A stretch of 39,553 bases of DNA from an uncultured bacterium (GCA_903831805.1 CAIKZD010000013.1:1-39553); one strand, 5' to 3'. Positions 22,767-31,232 are shown, counted from the stretch's first letter. The notes: generated by a model from the sequence alone, not told the origin. Program-made: numbers and translations.

Positions 22767-23675
22767 ATGCCGGAATTACCTGAAGTACAAACTGTCGTAA
22801 ATGATCTCAATGAAAAAATCAAGGGCGACGTTGTCGTTTCTTTTTGGAGTGAGTGGCCGAAGGCGATTAAGAATAAGACGCTGAAGAATTTTCAAAAAGA
22901 AATTGTGGGGCGCCAAATTTTTGGCGTGCGCAGGATCGGGAAGAATATGTTTGTGGATTTGTCGGGCGGGAAGACGTTGTATATTCACTTGAAGATGACA
23001 GGACATTTATTAGTAAAGGAACAAGATACAAGAAACAATAACCAAACAAAACTCAAAACTCAAAATCCAAACATCAAAAAGGAAAACTACTTTGATGATC
23101 GGGTCAATCAATATATCCGGCATAAGTGGATTTTGAAAGATAAAAAAAACAGACTGAAAACTATTGAATTTTCTGATATGCGCAAATTTGCTAAGATTGT
23201 TTTGGATGATACGGAGAAAATTAATAATTTAAAAGAAATAAAAGCTCTAGGCACGGATGCACTGAGTCCGGAATTCACTTTTCAAAAATTTCAAGAAATA
23301 CTTGAGCGAAAACCGAAAGGGCAGATTGGGATAATTTTGATGGATCAAAATCTAATTGCCGGCATTGGCAATATTTATCGCAGTGAAATTCTGTTTGAAG
23401 CTGAGATTTTGCCGGAACGCCGGATTGAGAAAATTACGATGCCGGAACGCAAGAAGCTTTATGCTGCTATCGGTAAGATCCTCAAAAAAGCGGTGAAATT
23501 ACGTGGAACCAGTGATTCGGATTATCGCGATACGGCTGGCGCGCCAGGCGGTTTTCAGAAAGTGTTGAAGGTTTATCGTCGCGATAAGCAGGCGTGCCAA
23601 AAATGTGGTACAATAATACAAAGAAAAACATTGGGGCAAAGAAGCGTTTTCTTTTGTCCCAAGTGTCAAAAATAG
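22767..23675 (+). CDS. mutM: Formamidopyrimidine-DNA glycosylase (Fpg/MutM)
   Basis: 302 residues, longer than the usual 270. It excises oxidised purines such as 8-oxoguanine and cuts the abasic site. MPELPEV supplies the catalytic Pro2 and Glu3; RRIGKNMF carries the conserved Lys; IAGIGNIYRSEIL the helix-two-turn-helix; CQKCG...CPKC the C-terminal zinc finger. The extra length comes mainly from about residues 86-106 (EQDTRNNNQTKLKTQNPN), encoded by an AT-rich repeat and placed in a loop after HLKMTGHLLV. The start is 8 nt after a REP palindrome; no promoter or SD is clear. Confidence 0.95.
   Translation: MPELPEVQTVVNDLNEKIKGDVVVSFWSEWPKAIKNKTLKNFQKEIVGRQIFGVRRIGKNMFVDLSGGKTLYIHLKMTGHLLVKEQDTRNNNQTKLKTQNPNIKKENYFDDRVNQYIRHKWILKDKKNRLKTIEFSDMRKFAKIVLDDTEKINNLKEIKALGTDALSPEFTFQKFQEILERKPKGQIGIILMDQNLIAGIGNIYRSEILFEAEILPERRIEKITMPERKKLYAAIGKILKKAVKLRGTSDSDYRDTAGAPGGFQKVLKVYRRDKQACQKCGTIIQRKTLGQRSVFFCPKCQK
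23021..23082 (+). repeat. AT-rich simple repeat inside mutM
   Basis: ACAAGATACAAGA followed by ACTCAAAACTCAAAATCCAA. The same words occur at 5916-5972 and 27448-27512. It is translated in frame as a polar loop. Confidence 0.7.
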
Positions 23676-23686
23676 AGAGAGCTTTA

Positions 23687-23762
23687 CTAATTACGAATTA
23701 AATACGAATATACTAATGCATAGTATGTTAATATGTGATTCGCAAATTAGCGCCTAGTAAAT
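23687..23762. repeat. Imperfect inverted repeat of the ACGAATTA class
   Basis: The gap between mutM and the DUF3048 gene holds TTACTA...TAGTAA outer arms, ATACGAAT with ATTCG, and a central ACTAATGCATAGT palindrome. The word ATTACGAATTA links it to 511-627 and 28115-28156. Confidence 0.5.
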
Positions 23763-23787
23763 AATTGGTAATTCATAAAAAAGAATT

Positions 23788-24957
23788 ATGTCTAAAACAA
23801 AAAAAATAATTATTGCAGCTGTTGTTCTGGCTTTGCTTGGCGGCGGGATTTATTTGATCAAAAAATCCAGAACTAATAACATCAAGCAGATTGATCTGAA
23901 CAAAAAAGCCGCGCAAAATTCCGGCCCGGCCAATACGGGACCAGTGAGTCCGATTTCCGGCGTATCCTGCGACAATTGGAATAAGCGTCCAATTGCGGTC
24001 ATGCAACCGGCCGATCCGACCGCTAGGCCCGCCGCGGGTTTTTCCGATGCGGATATGGTTTTTGAAATGCCGGTGTTCACTAATTCCAATACACGCCTCA
24101 TGGGAGTGTATCTGTGCAATGTACCGAACGAAATCGGTTCAATCCGGAGCGGCCGACATGACTATATTCCACTGGCCAAAGGACTAGATGCGATGTACAT
24201 CCACTGGGGATATTCCATTTTTGCTGAGAGTCTTTTGAAGCAGAAAATCATCGACAACATTAATTGTTTGACGACTTCTTATTGTACTCGTTGGCCCAAA
24301 ACCGGGGTGATGCAGCTGGAGGATACGGGGCATATTACGAAAGACAAGATTGAACAAGCCATGAAGGATTATAATTATTCCACGGAGGACAAATTCGCGG
24401 GCTATCCTCATCAGGACGAAGCGGGCATTGACCAGCGGCCGAGTGGCGGCGATCTGCGTCTGGCTTACCCGGGAAAATACGGCGTTAATTTCGATTATGA
24501 CAAAGCCTCGAACACTTATTTGCGCACTTGGGACGGCACACCGGACACGGACAAGAACAATGGCAAGCGCGTAGCGCCGAAAAACATCGCCGTGCTGGTG
24601 GCACAGGACAATCAGATCAAATTAGCGGATGAGCAAAGTTATATCGACAAAGGTTTGATGGATCCGTGGTCGCTGGTGCCGAAAGAAGATCAGGCCGGCA
24701 TTGATTACAACGGCGTGGGACGGTATAATAATTTGCAATTGGGCGATCCGTGGTTTGACACTACTGATAGTGGTGATGCCTATTTCTATTTCAACGGCCA
24801 GCAAGTGAAGGGCACTTGGAAAAAAGATAAAGCTAGTTTGGACAGTAAACTTTTCTTCTATGATGAAAGCGGCGCAGAAATCAAATTTGTGCCGGGGCAA
24901 ATTTGGGTGAATGTGATGGAACCGGGCCAAGGTATGAAATGGACACCGAGCAGTTAG
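23788..24957 (+). CDS. DUF3048 (YerB-like) exported protein
   Basis: 389 residues with an N-terminal membrane segment (about 6-24; KKIIIAAVVLALLGGGIYLIKK) that anchors an extracytoplasmic domain. The body matches DUF3048/YerB: RPIAVMQPADPTARP, ADMVFEMPVFTNSNTRLMGVYLC, EIGSIRSGRHDYIPLAKGLDAMYIHWGYS, and a C-terminal half with GRYNNLQLG and FVPGQIWVNVMEPGQ. Function is unknown; members are membrane-anchored or lipoproteins in Gram-positives and Patescibacteria. No lipobox here. Cysteine pairs in the extracellular part could form disulfides. Confidence 0.88.
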   Translation: MSKTKKIIIAAVVLALLGGGIYLIKKSRTNNIKQIDLNKKAAQNSGPANTGPVSPISGVSCDNWNKRPIAVMQPADPTARPAAGFSDADMVFEMPVFTNSNTRLMGVYLCNVPNEIGSIRSGRHDYIPLAKGLDAMYIHWGYSIFAESLLKQKIIDNINCLTTSYCTRWPKTGVMQLEDTGHITKDKIEQAMKDYNYSTEDKFAGYPHQDEAGIDQRPSGGDLRLAYPGKYGVNFDYDKASNTYLRTWDGTPDTDKNNGKRVAPKNIAVLVAQDNQIKLADEQSYIDKGLMDPWSLVPKEDQAGIDYNGVGRYNNLQLGDPWFDTTDSGDAYFYFNGQQVKGTWKKDKASLDSKLFFYDESGAEIKFVPGQIWVNVMEPGQGMKWTPSS

Positions 24958-25003
24958 CCTTTAGAAAATTAGCCGTTAGCTATTAGCGGGGGATTTAATT
25001 TCC

Positions 25004-25031
25004 TAAAAGCTAAAAGCTAAAAGCTAAAAGC
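25004..25031 (+). repeat. Four tandem TAAAAGC heptamers before holA
   Basis: Four perfect copies of TAAAAGC (25004-25031) end 6 nt before the holA ATG. Related AGCTAAAA words occur at 7019-7029 and 24970-24990. Confidence 0.8.
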
Positions 25032-25037
25032 TAAAAA

Positions 25038-26027
25038 ATGATTATTTTTCTCTACGGCGAGGATGCGTTTTCTTCGAAACGTAAAGTTGCCGAAATAAAA
25101 CAAAAATATCTCAATTCTGATAAGTCCGGTTCCGGCTTATCAGTTTTTGATTGTGACCACGCCTCGTCGGCGGGTTCGACGGGCAAAGATACCGTGAAAA
25201 AAATAATGTCCACGGCTTTCACGGCTAATTTACTCTCGCCCAAAAGACTGATAATCGTGGAAAATATGTTAAGCTTTTTGCTAGCAGAGGAACAGAAAGT
25301 CATGCAAGAATTTCTCAAGAAAAAAGGCAAATCACTCATTGAAGATAAGGATGTGGTGGTGGCTTTTTGGGAAGGCAGTCAACCGAAAAAATCCGGGGCG
25401 CTGTATAAATTTTTGGAAAAAAATGCCAAGAGTCAAAAATTTGAAAAACTGAGCGGTGTGAAATTACGCCAATGGGTTTTGAAAACTTTAGCTGAGATAG
25501 ATGGCGCCGCTAAAATTTCTACCGCGGCTTTGGAAAAGCTACTAGTCTATTGCGGCGAAGATAATTTTGTTTTGTTTTCTGAAATGCAAAAACTGTCCAG
25601 TTATGTTGACGGACAGATGATTGAAGAAAAAGATGTGGAGAAATTGGTGCACGCCAAAATAGATGGCAATATTTTCGCCATGGTGGACGCCATTGGGGCG
25701 AACAACAAAAAACTTGCTTTAGGTATGCTACATAAACACCTGGAAAAAGGCGATGATCCTTTCTATATTCTCTCGATGTTTTTCTATCAATTTCGCAATA
25801 TGCTGAAAGTGGCTGATCTCAAGGAGCAAGGCATGCCGGAATATGAAATTGCCCGCGCTACTAAACTGCATCCTTTCGTGGTGAAAAAAAGTCTCTCCCA
25901 AGTTTCGCGTCTGCCCCTTCTAAAATTAAAAACTATTTATCAAAAATTAGGGGAACTGGATACGGATATAAAAACGGGGAAGATTGAAATCAAGTTGGGG
26001 TTGGATAAGTTTGTAGCGGAATTGTAA
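25038..26027 (+). CDS. holA: DNA polymerase III delta subunit
   Basis: 329 residues. Delta opens the beta clamp in the clamp loader. The start MIIFLYGEDAFSSKRKVAEIKQK, the RLIIVENM strand and DVVVAFWEG are typical of the N-terminal AAA+-like domain that lacks a working P-loop. The C-terminal collar domain includes DGNIFAMVDAIGANNKKLALGMLHKHLEKGDDPFYILSMFFYQFRNML, a very characteristic HolA segment. Located next to rpsT, as in many bacteria, but on the opposite strand here. The start codon directly follows four heptamer repeats; no SD. Confidence 0.93.
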   Translation: MIIFLYGEDAFSSKRKVAEIKQKYLNSDKSGSGLSVFDCDHASSAGSTGKDTVKKIMSTAFTANLLSPKRLIIVENMLSFLLAEEQKVMQEFLKKKGKSLIEDKDVVVAFWEGSQPKKSGALYKFLEKNAKSQKFEKLSGVKLRQWVLKTLAEIDGAAKISTAALEKLLVYCGEDNFVLFSEMQKLSSYVDGQMIEEKDVEKLVHAKIDGNIFAMVDAIGANNKKLALGMLHKHLEKGDDPFYILSMFFYQFRNMLKVADLKEQGMPEYEIARATKLHPFVVKKSLSQVSRLPLLKLKTIYQKLGELDTDIKTGKIEIKLGLDKFVAEL

Positions 26028-26033
26028 CTCTGC

Positions 26034-26062
26034 TTACTTTTTCTTTCCGCAAGAAAAAGTAA
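26034..26062. repeat. Perfect 12-bp hairpin after holA
   Basis: TTACTTTTTCTT (26034-26045), loop TCCGC, AAGAAAAAGTAA (26051-26062). It may act as the end of the holA transcript and adjoins the larger element 26074-26211. Confidence 0.7.
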
Positions 26063-26073
26063 CAAAAAGAACT

Positions 26074-26211
26074 CTCAAGCCGGCTCCGCGCGCCAATAAA
26101 TTCTACGTTCGGCGGCTAAATTTACTAAGCTCTCTCTGAAAAGACCAATGATGAGTAAATTCTTAACGCCGCCTCACTTGAATTTATAGTGTCGCGCTAC
26201 GCAAGGCTTGA
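26074..26211. repeat. MITE-like element with double nested inverted arms (138 bp)
   Basis: Outer arms TCAAGCC...AATAAATTC (26074-26103) and GAATTTAT...GGCTTGA (26180-26211) are inverted, sharing a GCGCG core. Inner arms CGGCGGCTAAATTTAC (26110-26125) and GTAAATTCTTAACGCCGCC (26155-26173) are also inverted. The middle is about 29 nt. No frame is present. The layout resembles a non-autonomous mobile hairpin element. Confidence 0.65.
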
Positions 26212-26242
26212 ATTAAATACAAAATACAATGACCAAGAAAAT

Positions 26243-26273
26243 AAAAAACCACTCTTTTTTCAAGAGTGGTTTT
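26243..26273. terminator. Terminator of rpsT (bidirectional)
   Basis: AAAACCACTCTT (26245-26256) pairs perfectly with AAGAGTGGTTTT (26262-26273). T-tracts follow on both strands. Confidence 0.88.
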
Positions 26274-26286
26274 CTTTACTGCAAGA

Positions 26287-26559
26287 TTATTTCTTCAACG
26301 CTGCGGTTTTGACGGTTTTATTGAGTCTAGATTTCATGCGGGCGGCGGTGTTTTTGTGCAAGACTTTCTTTTGAGTGGCTTTATCGATGGCTTTTATCGA
26401 TTTTTTCAGATATTCTTGGGATTTTTCGATGTCGTTTTTGGCCAAGAATTCTTTAGTGAGTTTGATGGCACTGCGGAAGGAACCCTTGATCTTACGATTC
26501 TTTTCGGTCTTCCGTTCAGTCACCCGCATATATTTCTTAGCAGATTCTTTGATTGGCAT
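26287..26559 (-). CDS. rpsT: 30S ribosomal protein S20
   Basis: 90 residues, the usual length for bS20. The N-terminus MPIKESAKKYMRVTERKTEKNRKIK and the C-terminal KKVLHKNTAARMKSRLNKTVKTA match the family. It binds 16S rRNA at the base of the body. Highly basic, helical. Convergent with holA and divergent from ruvA. The terminator at 26243 follows. A possible minus-strand -10, TATCGT, lies 7 nt before the ATG with a weak -35, so its leader may be absent or very short. Confidence 0.95.
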   Translation of the reverse strand: MPIKESAKKYMRVTERKTEKNRKIKGSFRSAIKLTKEFLAKNDIEKSQEYLKKSIKAIDKATQKKVLHKNTAARMKSRLNKTVKTAALKK

Positions 26560-26631
26560 AGTTTATACGATAGAAATTAAAAGTAAAAAGTAAAGGTTTT
26601 TACCTATCATTTTTAGCACAGGCTGAGATTT

Positions 26632-26660
26632 TTGGCAAGTGTCAGTTTAAATGGTAGAAT
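26632..26660 (+). promoter_or_regulatory. Promoter of ruvA, predicted leaderless
   Basis: TTGGCA (26632-26637), 17-nt spacer, TAGAAT (26655-26660), then 6 nt to the ATG at 26667. Confidence 0.7.
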
Positions 26661-26666
26661 TGGGAT

Positions 26667-27239
26667 ATGATTGCAAAACTAACGGGAAAAATTGAATATC
26701 TGAAAAACACCTATGCCGTCATTGATGTGCACGGCGTGGGTTACAAGGTGCACCTCAGTGCTTATACTTTTGGCAAAGTGGCTGGAGCGCCAGAAATAAG
26801 CCTTTTCATCCACACTTATGTGCGCGAAGACACGCTGGCGCTCTATGGTTTTTTGGTGCCGGAAGAATTGGAAATGTTCGAACTTTTGATTTCCATTTCC
26901 GGCATCGGTCCTAAAGCCGGCATGAGCATCTTGTCGATTGCGACTCCAAAGACCATCAAGACCGCCATCTTGAATGAAGACCCTTCCATTCTCACTAAAG
27001 TTTCCGGCATCGGCAAGAAAACCGCCGAACGGGTAATTTTGGAACTACAAAACAAGGTGGCTGATATCTCAGTGGGCGACAAAGAAGAGGCGGTGACGGA
27101 TGTGGATTCTATTGAGGCCTTGATGACGATGGGCTATTCCAATGTCGAGGCGCGAGATGCCTTAAAAAGTGTGCCGGCGGACATGAAAGACGTGGGGCAA
27201 AGAATCAAGACGGCGCTCAAAAATTTGGGGAAAAGATAA
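26667..27239 (+). CDS. ruvA: Holliday junction-binding protein RuvA
   Basis: 190 residues, full length. MIAKLTGKIEYLKNTYAVIDVHGVGYKV is the OB-fold domain I. Two helix-hairpin-helix motifs follow (LLISISGIGPKAGMSIL and LTKVSGIGKKTAERVILEL). The C-terminal domain III (SIEALMTMGYSNVEARDAL) binds RuvB. With RuvB (6000-7010) it drives branch migration. Leaderless mRNA predicted. The FemX-like gene follows after 6 nt and is probably co-transcribed. Confidence 0.96.
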   Translation: MIAKLTGKIEYLKNTYAVIDVHGVGYKVHLSAYTFGKVAGAPEISLFIHTYVREDTLALYGFLVPEELEMFELLISISGIGPKAGMSILSIATPKTIKTAILNEDPSILTKVSGIGKKTAERVILELQNKVADISVGDKEEAVTDVDSIEALMTMGYSNVEARDALKSVPADMKDVGQRIKTALKNLGKR

Positions 27240-27245
27240 AAATCC

Positions 27246-28310
27246 ATGCTAAATAACCCAGAAAAATTCATCCAAGCTAATTCGCCGGACGGCGGTTTTT
27301 TGCAGTCTAGTGAGTGGCGGAAGTTTCAGGCAGTGGTGGGAAGGAAAACATACAACATTTCTGCGGATGGTTTTTGGGCGAATGTTATCGAGCATAGTTT
27401 GCCGGTAGTGGGAAAATATTTTTATGCGCCAAGAGGTCCTGTTGTGCAAGATACAAGATACAAGATACAAGACACAAACAAATCTCAAAATTCAAAATCT
27501 AAAATAGAAAACGGGATGCAAGAGCTGATTGATTTGGCTGAAGAAAATAAAACTGGCTGGATCCGGATTGAGCTGGCGAGTGAAGAAATTTTGGAAAAAA
27601 TAAAAAATAATATCCAATACAAAATTACCAAGGCGCCGCATGATGTGCAACCGAAAGAAATTTTTATTGTCGACATTGCAAAAACAGAAGAAGAGTTTTT
27701 GGCGGAGATGAAGAGCAAGACAAGATATAATATAAAACTGGCAGAGAAGAAAGGGGTTAGTGTGAGGGCAATTTCAAATCCAAATGATAAAAATACGGAA
27801 AAATATATTGCGGAATTTTTAAGATTGGTAAGAATTACGGCCAAGCGGGATGGAATCACATCACATCCGGAGAGTTATTATCGCAAGATGTTGGAAATTA
27901 TTCCAGGTGATATTTTGAAATTGTATATAGCGGAATATCAAGGCAAAGTCATTGTGGCTAATCTGGTCTTGTTCTATGGTGAGACTTGCACCTATATGCA
28001 CGGCGCATCGGATGATGAATATCGAAATGTTATGGCACCGTACATTTTGCAATGGCAACAAATTAAGGATGCTAAAAAAGCTGGATGTAGGCGGTATGAT
28101 TTTGGGGGGGTCTCTACGAATTACGAATCAAGTACGAATGTACGAATTACGAATAAGACGAAATCCTGGGCGGGGATTACAAAATTTAAAACCGGTTTTT
28201 CACCGAAGACTGCCGCGACGAGATTTCCCGGGAGTTATGATGTGGTTATCAATGCTAAAAAATATTATCTTTACCGCTTCATTCAAAAAATAAAAGCCTT
28301 TGCAAAATAA
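27246..28310 (+). CDS. FemAB-family aminoacyltransferase (GNAT-like)
   Basis: 354 residues. Key FemAB features: FLQSSEWRKFQAVVGRKTY at the N-terminus, FYAPRGPVV, a second GNAT-like half with EFLAEMKSKTRYNIKLAEKKGV, then LYIAEYQGKVIVANLVLFYG and YMHGASDDEYRNVMAPYILQW, and the C-terminal SWAGITKFKTGFSP. These enzymes add amino acids from aminoacyl-tRNA to the peptidoglycan stem peptide; the residue added here is unknown. Two loops are enlarged by translated repeats: VQDTRYKIQDTNKSQNSK (from 27448) and TNYESSTNVRITNKT (from 28115). Follows ruvA by 6 nt. Confidence 0.9.
   Translation: MLNNPEKFIQANSPDGGFLQSSEWRKFQAVVGRKTYNISADGFWANVIEHSLPVVGKYFYAPRGPVVQDTRYKIQDTNKSQNSKSKIENGMQELIDLAEENKTGWIRIELASEEILEKIKNNIQYKITKAPHDVQPKEIFIVDIAKTEEEFLAEMKSKTRYNIKLAEKKGVSVRAISNPNDKNTEKYIAEFLRLVRITAKRDGITSHPESYYRKMLEIIPGDILKLYIAEYQGKVIVANLVLFYGETCTYMHGASDDEYRNVMAPYILQWQQIKDAKKAGCRRYDFGGVSTNYESSTNVRITNKTKSWAGITKFKTGFSPKTAATRFPGSYDVVINAKKYYLYRFIQKIKAFAK
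27448..27512 (+). repeat. Heptamer and AT-rich repeat inside the FemX-like gene
   Basis: Three copies of AAGATAC and one AAGACAC in tandem (27448-27475), then CTCAAAATTCAAAATCTAAA. It is closely similar to the repeat in mutM and is translated as a polar loop. Confidence 0.75.
28115..28156 (+). repeat. ACGAATTACGAAT repeat inside the FemX-like gene
   Basis: TACGAATTACGAATCAAGTA followed by CGAATGTACGAATTACGAAT. Translated as the insertion before SWAGIT. Shares words with 511-627 and 23687-23762. Confidence 0.75.
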
Positions 28311-28316
28311 AACAGA

Positions 28317-28344
28317 TAGACAGTGGCGTCAAGTGTGATATCAT
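28317..28344 (+). promoter_or_regulatory. Promoter of the pilus operon, predicted leaderless
   Basis: TAGACA (28317-28322), 16-nt spacer, TATCAT (28339-28344), then 6 nt to the pilB ATG at 28351. Confidence 0.55.
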
Positions 28345-28350
28345 TTAGAC

Positions 28351-30123
28351 ATGGATGTCGCACAACGCGCGACCAAAAATACAAAACAAAAAAAGCTTAT
28401 GGAATTTTCCGGGCTCAGCGCCCAAGATTTAAAAAATATCCTGATTGAATCAGGCGTGATCGATGAGGAAAAATTGAAGGAAGCTTTGCGCTATGCCGAG
28501 CAAGAAAATGTTTCCTTGTCGGACGCGGTGACTAGCCGCGGATTGATCAAGAGTGAAGATCTGACTAAATTAGTGGCGGACTCAGCTAATGTGCCATTTA
28601 TCTTGTTGTCCAAAAATATGCCAGACCAGGCCACCCTGGCCATCGTGCCGGAAATAGTGGCGCGCAAAAAGATGATTGTGCCTTTTAAAAAAGATGCCGC
28701 CGGAATCCATGTCGCCATGGCTGATCCGACGGACTTGGAAACGCCTAATTTCATAGAGCGCAAAGAGGGCGTGCCTGTGCTTGTGTATGCCACGACCATA
28801 GAAGACATTGATACGGTCTTGGAATTTTATGGCAAAGGTTTGCATGATATCTTGGAAGACACTTTCCGAGAAATTGAAACCAATAATTCAAAATCAGGAG
28901 AAGAAGAGGGCGCGCAGCAGCCCATTGTTGAGATTATGAAGGGCATCATTTTTCAAGCTTACCGTAATCGGGCTTCGGACATCCACATCGAACCGCGCGA
29001 GCGGGGCGACTCAATGGTGCGCTTCCGGATCGATGGCGTCTTGCATGACGTGTCGGTCATTCCGCGCGCGCTTCATCCACAAGTCATCTCTCGGATAAAA
29101 GTGATGGCCCGCCTCAGGACCGATGAGCATCAAATTCCGCAAGACGGCAAGATGGAAATTCCTATGGAGGAAGGCGAAGAAAATAAGGAGATTGATGTGC
29201 GGGTGTCGATTGTGCCGGTTATTGAAGGCGAGAAAGCGGTGTTGCGCCTCTTGGCAGAACGTTCCCGCCAATTTTTGTTGAGCAATATCGGGTTGGACGG
29301 CGAAAATTTAAAAAAGATTAAAGCGGCTTATGAAAAACCATATGGCATGATTCTGGTAACCGGGCCGACTGGCTGTGGCAAAACCACCACGCTTTATTCG
29401 ATTTTGAAATTGCTGAATAATCGGAAAGTGAACATTATGACCATTGAAGATCCGGTGGAATATGACATTGAAGGCGTGAGCCAGATCCAGGTCAACCCCA
29501 AAGCTAAATTGACTTTCGCTACGGGCCTCCGAAGTATTTTGCGGCAGGATCCAAACATTATTTTAGTGGGCGAAATTCGTGACAACGAAACGGCTGATAT
29601 TGCAGTTAACCTGGCACTGACCGGTCACTTAGTGCTCTCTACATTGCACACTAATGATGCAGCCACGACCATTCCGCGCCTCATTGATCTGGGCATCGAA
29701 CCTTTTCTCATCGCTTCCACGGTCAACATTATTGTGGCGCAACGTTTGGTGCGGAAGATCCATGAAGATTGTCGCGCCAGTGAAAAGATAACAGCCGCAG
29801 AAATTGCGGGGCGCATCGGTTGGGACTTGGCCGAAAAAATGTTTGAAGTGAAAAGGACGGCTCCGGATGACGCTGTGTATCTCTATCGCGGCAAAGGCTG
29901 TGAGGTCTGTCAGCATACCGGTTTTCAGGGTCGCTTGGGTGTTTTTGAAATTATGTTAATTGACGAAGTTCTGCGCCAAGCCATTTCACAAAACAAAGAC
30001 GCTGGAGAACTGCGTGAGCTGGCGAAGGAGGCCCAGATGGTGACCATGATGGAAGATGGCCTAGCTAAAGTCAAAATGGGCGTCACGACTATTGAAGAAA
30101 TTATCGGCGCCACTAAAGTGTAA
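28351..30123 (+). CDS. pilB: Type IV pilus assembly ATPase PilB
   Basis: 590 residues, normal length. The MshEN-like N-domain (about 15-170) precedes the ATPase core: RASDIHIEPRE, Walker A GPTGCGKT (338-345, Cys in place of the usual Ser), IEDPVEYDIEGVSQIQVN, VGEIRDNETADIA, TGHLVLSTLHTNDA, and the zinc region GCEVCQHTGFQGRLG with a third Cys in HEDCRAS. It supplies energy for pilus polymerisation. First gene of the pilus operon; pilC follows after 10 nt. Confidence 0.95.
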   Translation: MDVAQRATKNTKQKKLMEFSGLSAQDLKNILIESGVIDEEKLKEALRYAEQENVSLSDAVTSRGLIKSEDLTKLVADSANVPFILLSKNMPDQATLAIVPEIVARKKMIVPFKKDAAGIHVAMADPTDLETPNFIERKEGVPVLVYATTIEDIDTVLEFYGKGLHDILEDTFREIETNNSKSGEEEGAQQPIVEIMKGIIFQAYRNRASDIHIEPRERGDSMVRFRIDGVLHDVSVIPRALHPQVISRIKVMARLRTDEHQIPQDGKMEIPMEEGEENKEIDVRVSIVPVIEGEKAVLRLLAERSRQFLLSNIGLDGENLKKIKAAYEKPYGMILVTGPTGCGKTTTLYSILKLLNNRKVNIMTIEDPVEYDIEGVSQIQVNPKAKLTFATGLRSILRQDPNIILVGEIRDNETADIAVNLALTGHLVLSTLHTNDAATTIPRLIDLGIEPFLIASTVNIIVAQRLVRKIHEDCRASEKITAAEIAGRIGWDLAEKMFEVKRTAPDDAVYLYRGKGCEVCQHTGFQGRLGVFEIMLIDEVLRQAISQNKDAGELRELAKEAQMVTMMEDGLAKVKMGVTTIEEIIGATKV

Positions 30124-30133
30124 TTTATTTTTT

Positions 30134-31186
30134 ATGCAAATATTTAATCGTGTCACGCTGACGGATAAGCTTTTTTTTGCCAAGCATTTGGCGATGTTCG
30201 TCAGATCCGGCATTCCCTTGAACGAAGCCCTTTTGGAATTGGAAGATGACAAAAAAAGCGCGGTGGGACGCGTGGCTTTTCGCATCCGGCGACACATTGA
30301 AAATGGTCAATCGCTTGGCGCCGCGTTAGCGCAAGACGGATCCTTTGACCGTTTTTTCAGCAGTATCATCGAGATTGGCGAAACTTCTGGCACACTGGAA
30401 AGAAGTCTGGAATTTTTGGCTGCTAAAATTGCCAAGGAGGATGCTATTAATAAGAAAGTGCGCGCCACGCTCTATTATCCGATTTTAGTAGTAGTGATTG
30501 CGTTTATTATCGGAGGCTTTGTCAGTTTTTTCGTGTTGCCAAAATTAGGCGACCTTTTTCGCTCGTTTGGCACGCAATTGCCTTTGATCACACGCATCCT
30601 GCTATTTGTCGCGGATAGCCTGCGAAAATATGGCGTGGTGATGGCGGCTGGGGTGGCTGGTTTTTTCCTATTGTTACGTTTTGTGCTCACTGTTTCTGTT
30701 CCGTTTAGATTTTTTTGGCACCGCGTCCGGATGCACATTCCGATTATCGGCAGTGTGATTAAGGATGCCGCCTTGGCCGCTCTGTGTCGCAATTTGGGCA
30801 TTATGCTCGGCAGTGGGCTGATGTTGGAGCGCGCGCTTTTGATTGAAACGGAAATCGCCGATGACTTGGTGGTAAAAAAGATCGCCACTGCTCTGCGACA
30901 GACTGTGTCACAAGGCAAAACTATTGGTGAAGGGCTGCGCAGCCAAAAAACTATTTTTCCCAAGATTGCCACGCGCATGATTTCGGTGGGCGAAGCCTCA
31001 GGAAAACTGGAAGAATCTTTTTTGTATCTGGCGGATTATTTGGAAGATGAAACGGAAACGCAAGCCAAGAACGCCGCCGCTTTTCTGGAGCCGGTCCTCC
31101 TGCTGTTCATCGGGCTCATCGTCGGCTTTGTGGCTTTGGCGGTGATTTTGCCAATCTATTCGCTGACCGGTTCCATCCATCAATAA
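30134..31186 (+). CDS. pilC: Type IV pilus inner-membrane protein PilC
   Basis: 350 residues. Two repeated T2SF domains (about 15-135 and 215-335) include LFFAKHLAMFVRSGIPLNEALLEL and the second-copy equivalent LCRNLGIMLGSGLMLERALL, and the paired motifs IIEIGETSGTLERSLEFLA and MISVGEASGKLEESFLYLA. Membrane segments are near 140-165, 185-210 and 320-345. PilC is the platform that couples PilB to pilin insertion. The start is placed at the ATG 10 nt after pilB; an upstream in-frame ATG overlaps pilB and adds 14 residues. Confidence 0.95.
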   Translation: MQIFNRVTLTDKLFFAKHLAMFVRSGIPLNEALLELEDDKKSAVGRVAFRIRRHIENGQSLGAALAQDGSFDRFFSSIIEIGETSGTLERSLEFLAAKIAKEDAINKKVRATLYYPILVVVIAFIIGGFVSFFVLPKLGDLFRSFGTQLPLITRILLFVADSLRKYGVVMAAGVAGFFLLLRFVLTVSVPFRFFWHRVRMHIPIIGSVIKDAALAALCRNLGIMLGSGLMLERALLIETEIADDLVVKKIATALRQTVSQGKTIGEGLRSQKTIFPKIATRMISVGEASGKLEESFLYLADYLEDETETQAKNAAAFLEPVLLLFIGLIVGFVALAVILPIYSLTGSIHQ

Positions 31187-31232
31187 TAGAACTTACGCGT
31201 AAGCTTTAGATAAAATAAAAAAAATAAATTTT

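Noticed and set aside
25004-25031. Possible CRISPR or other regular array
   Set aside because: The heptamers are directly adjacent with no spacers; no repeat-spacer array was found anywhere in the window.
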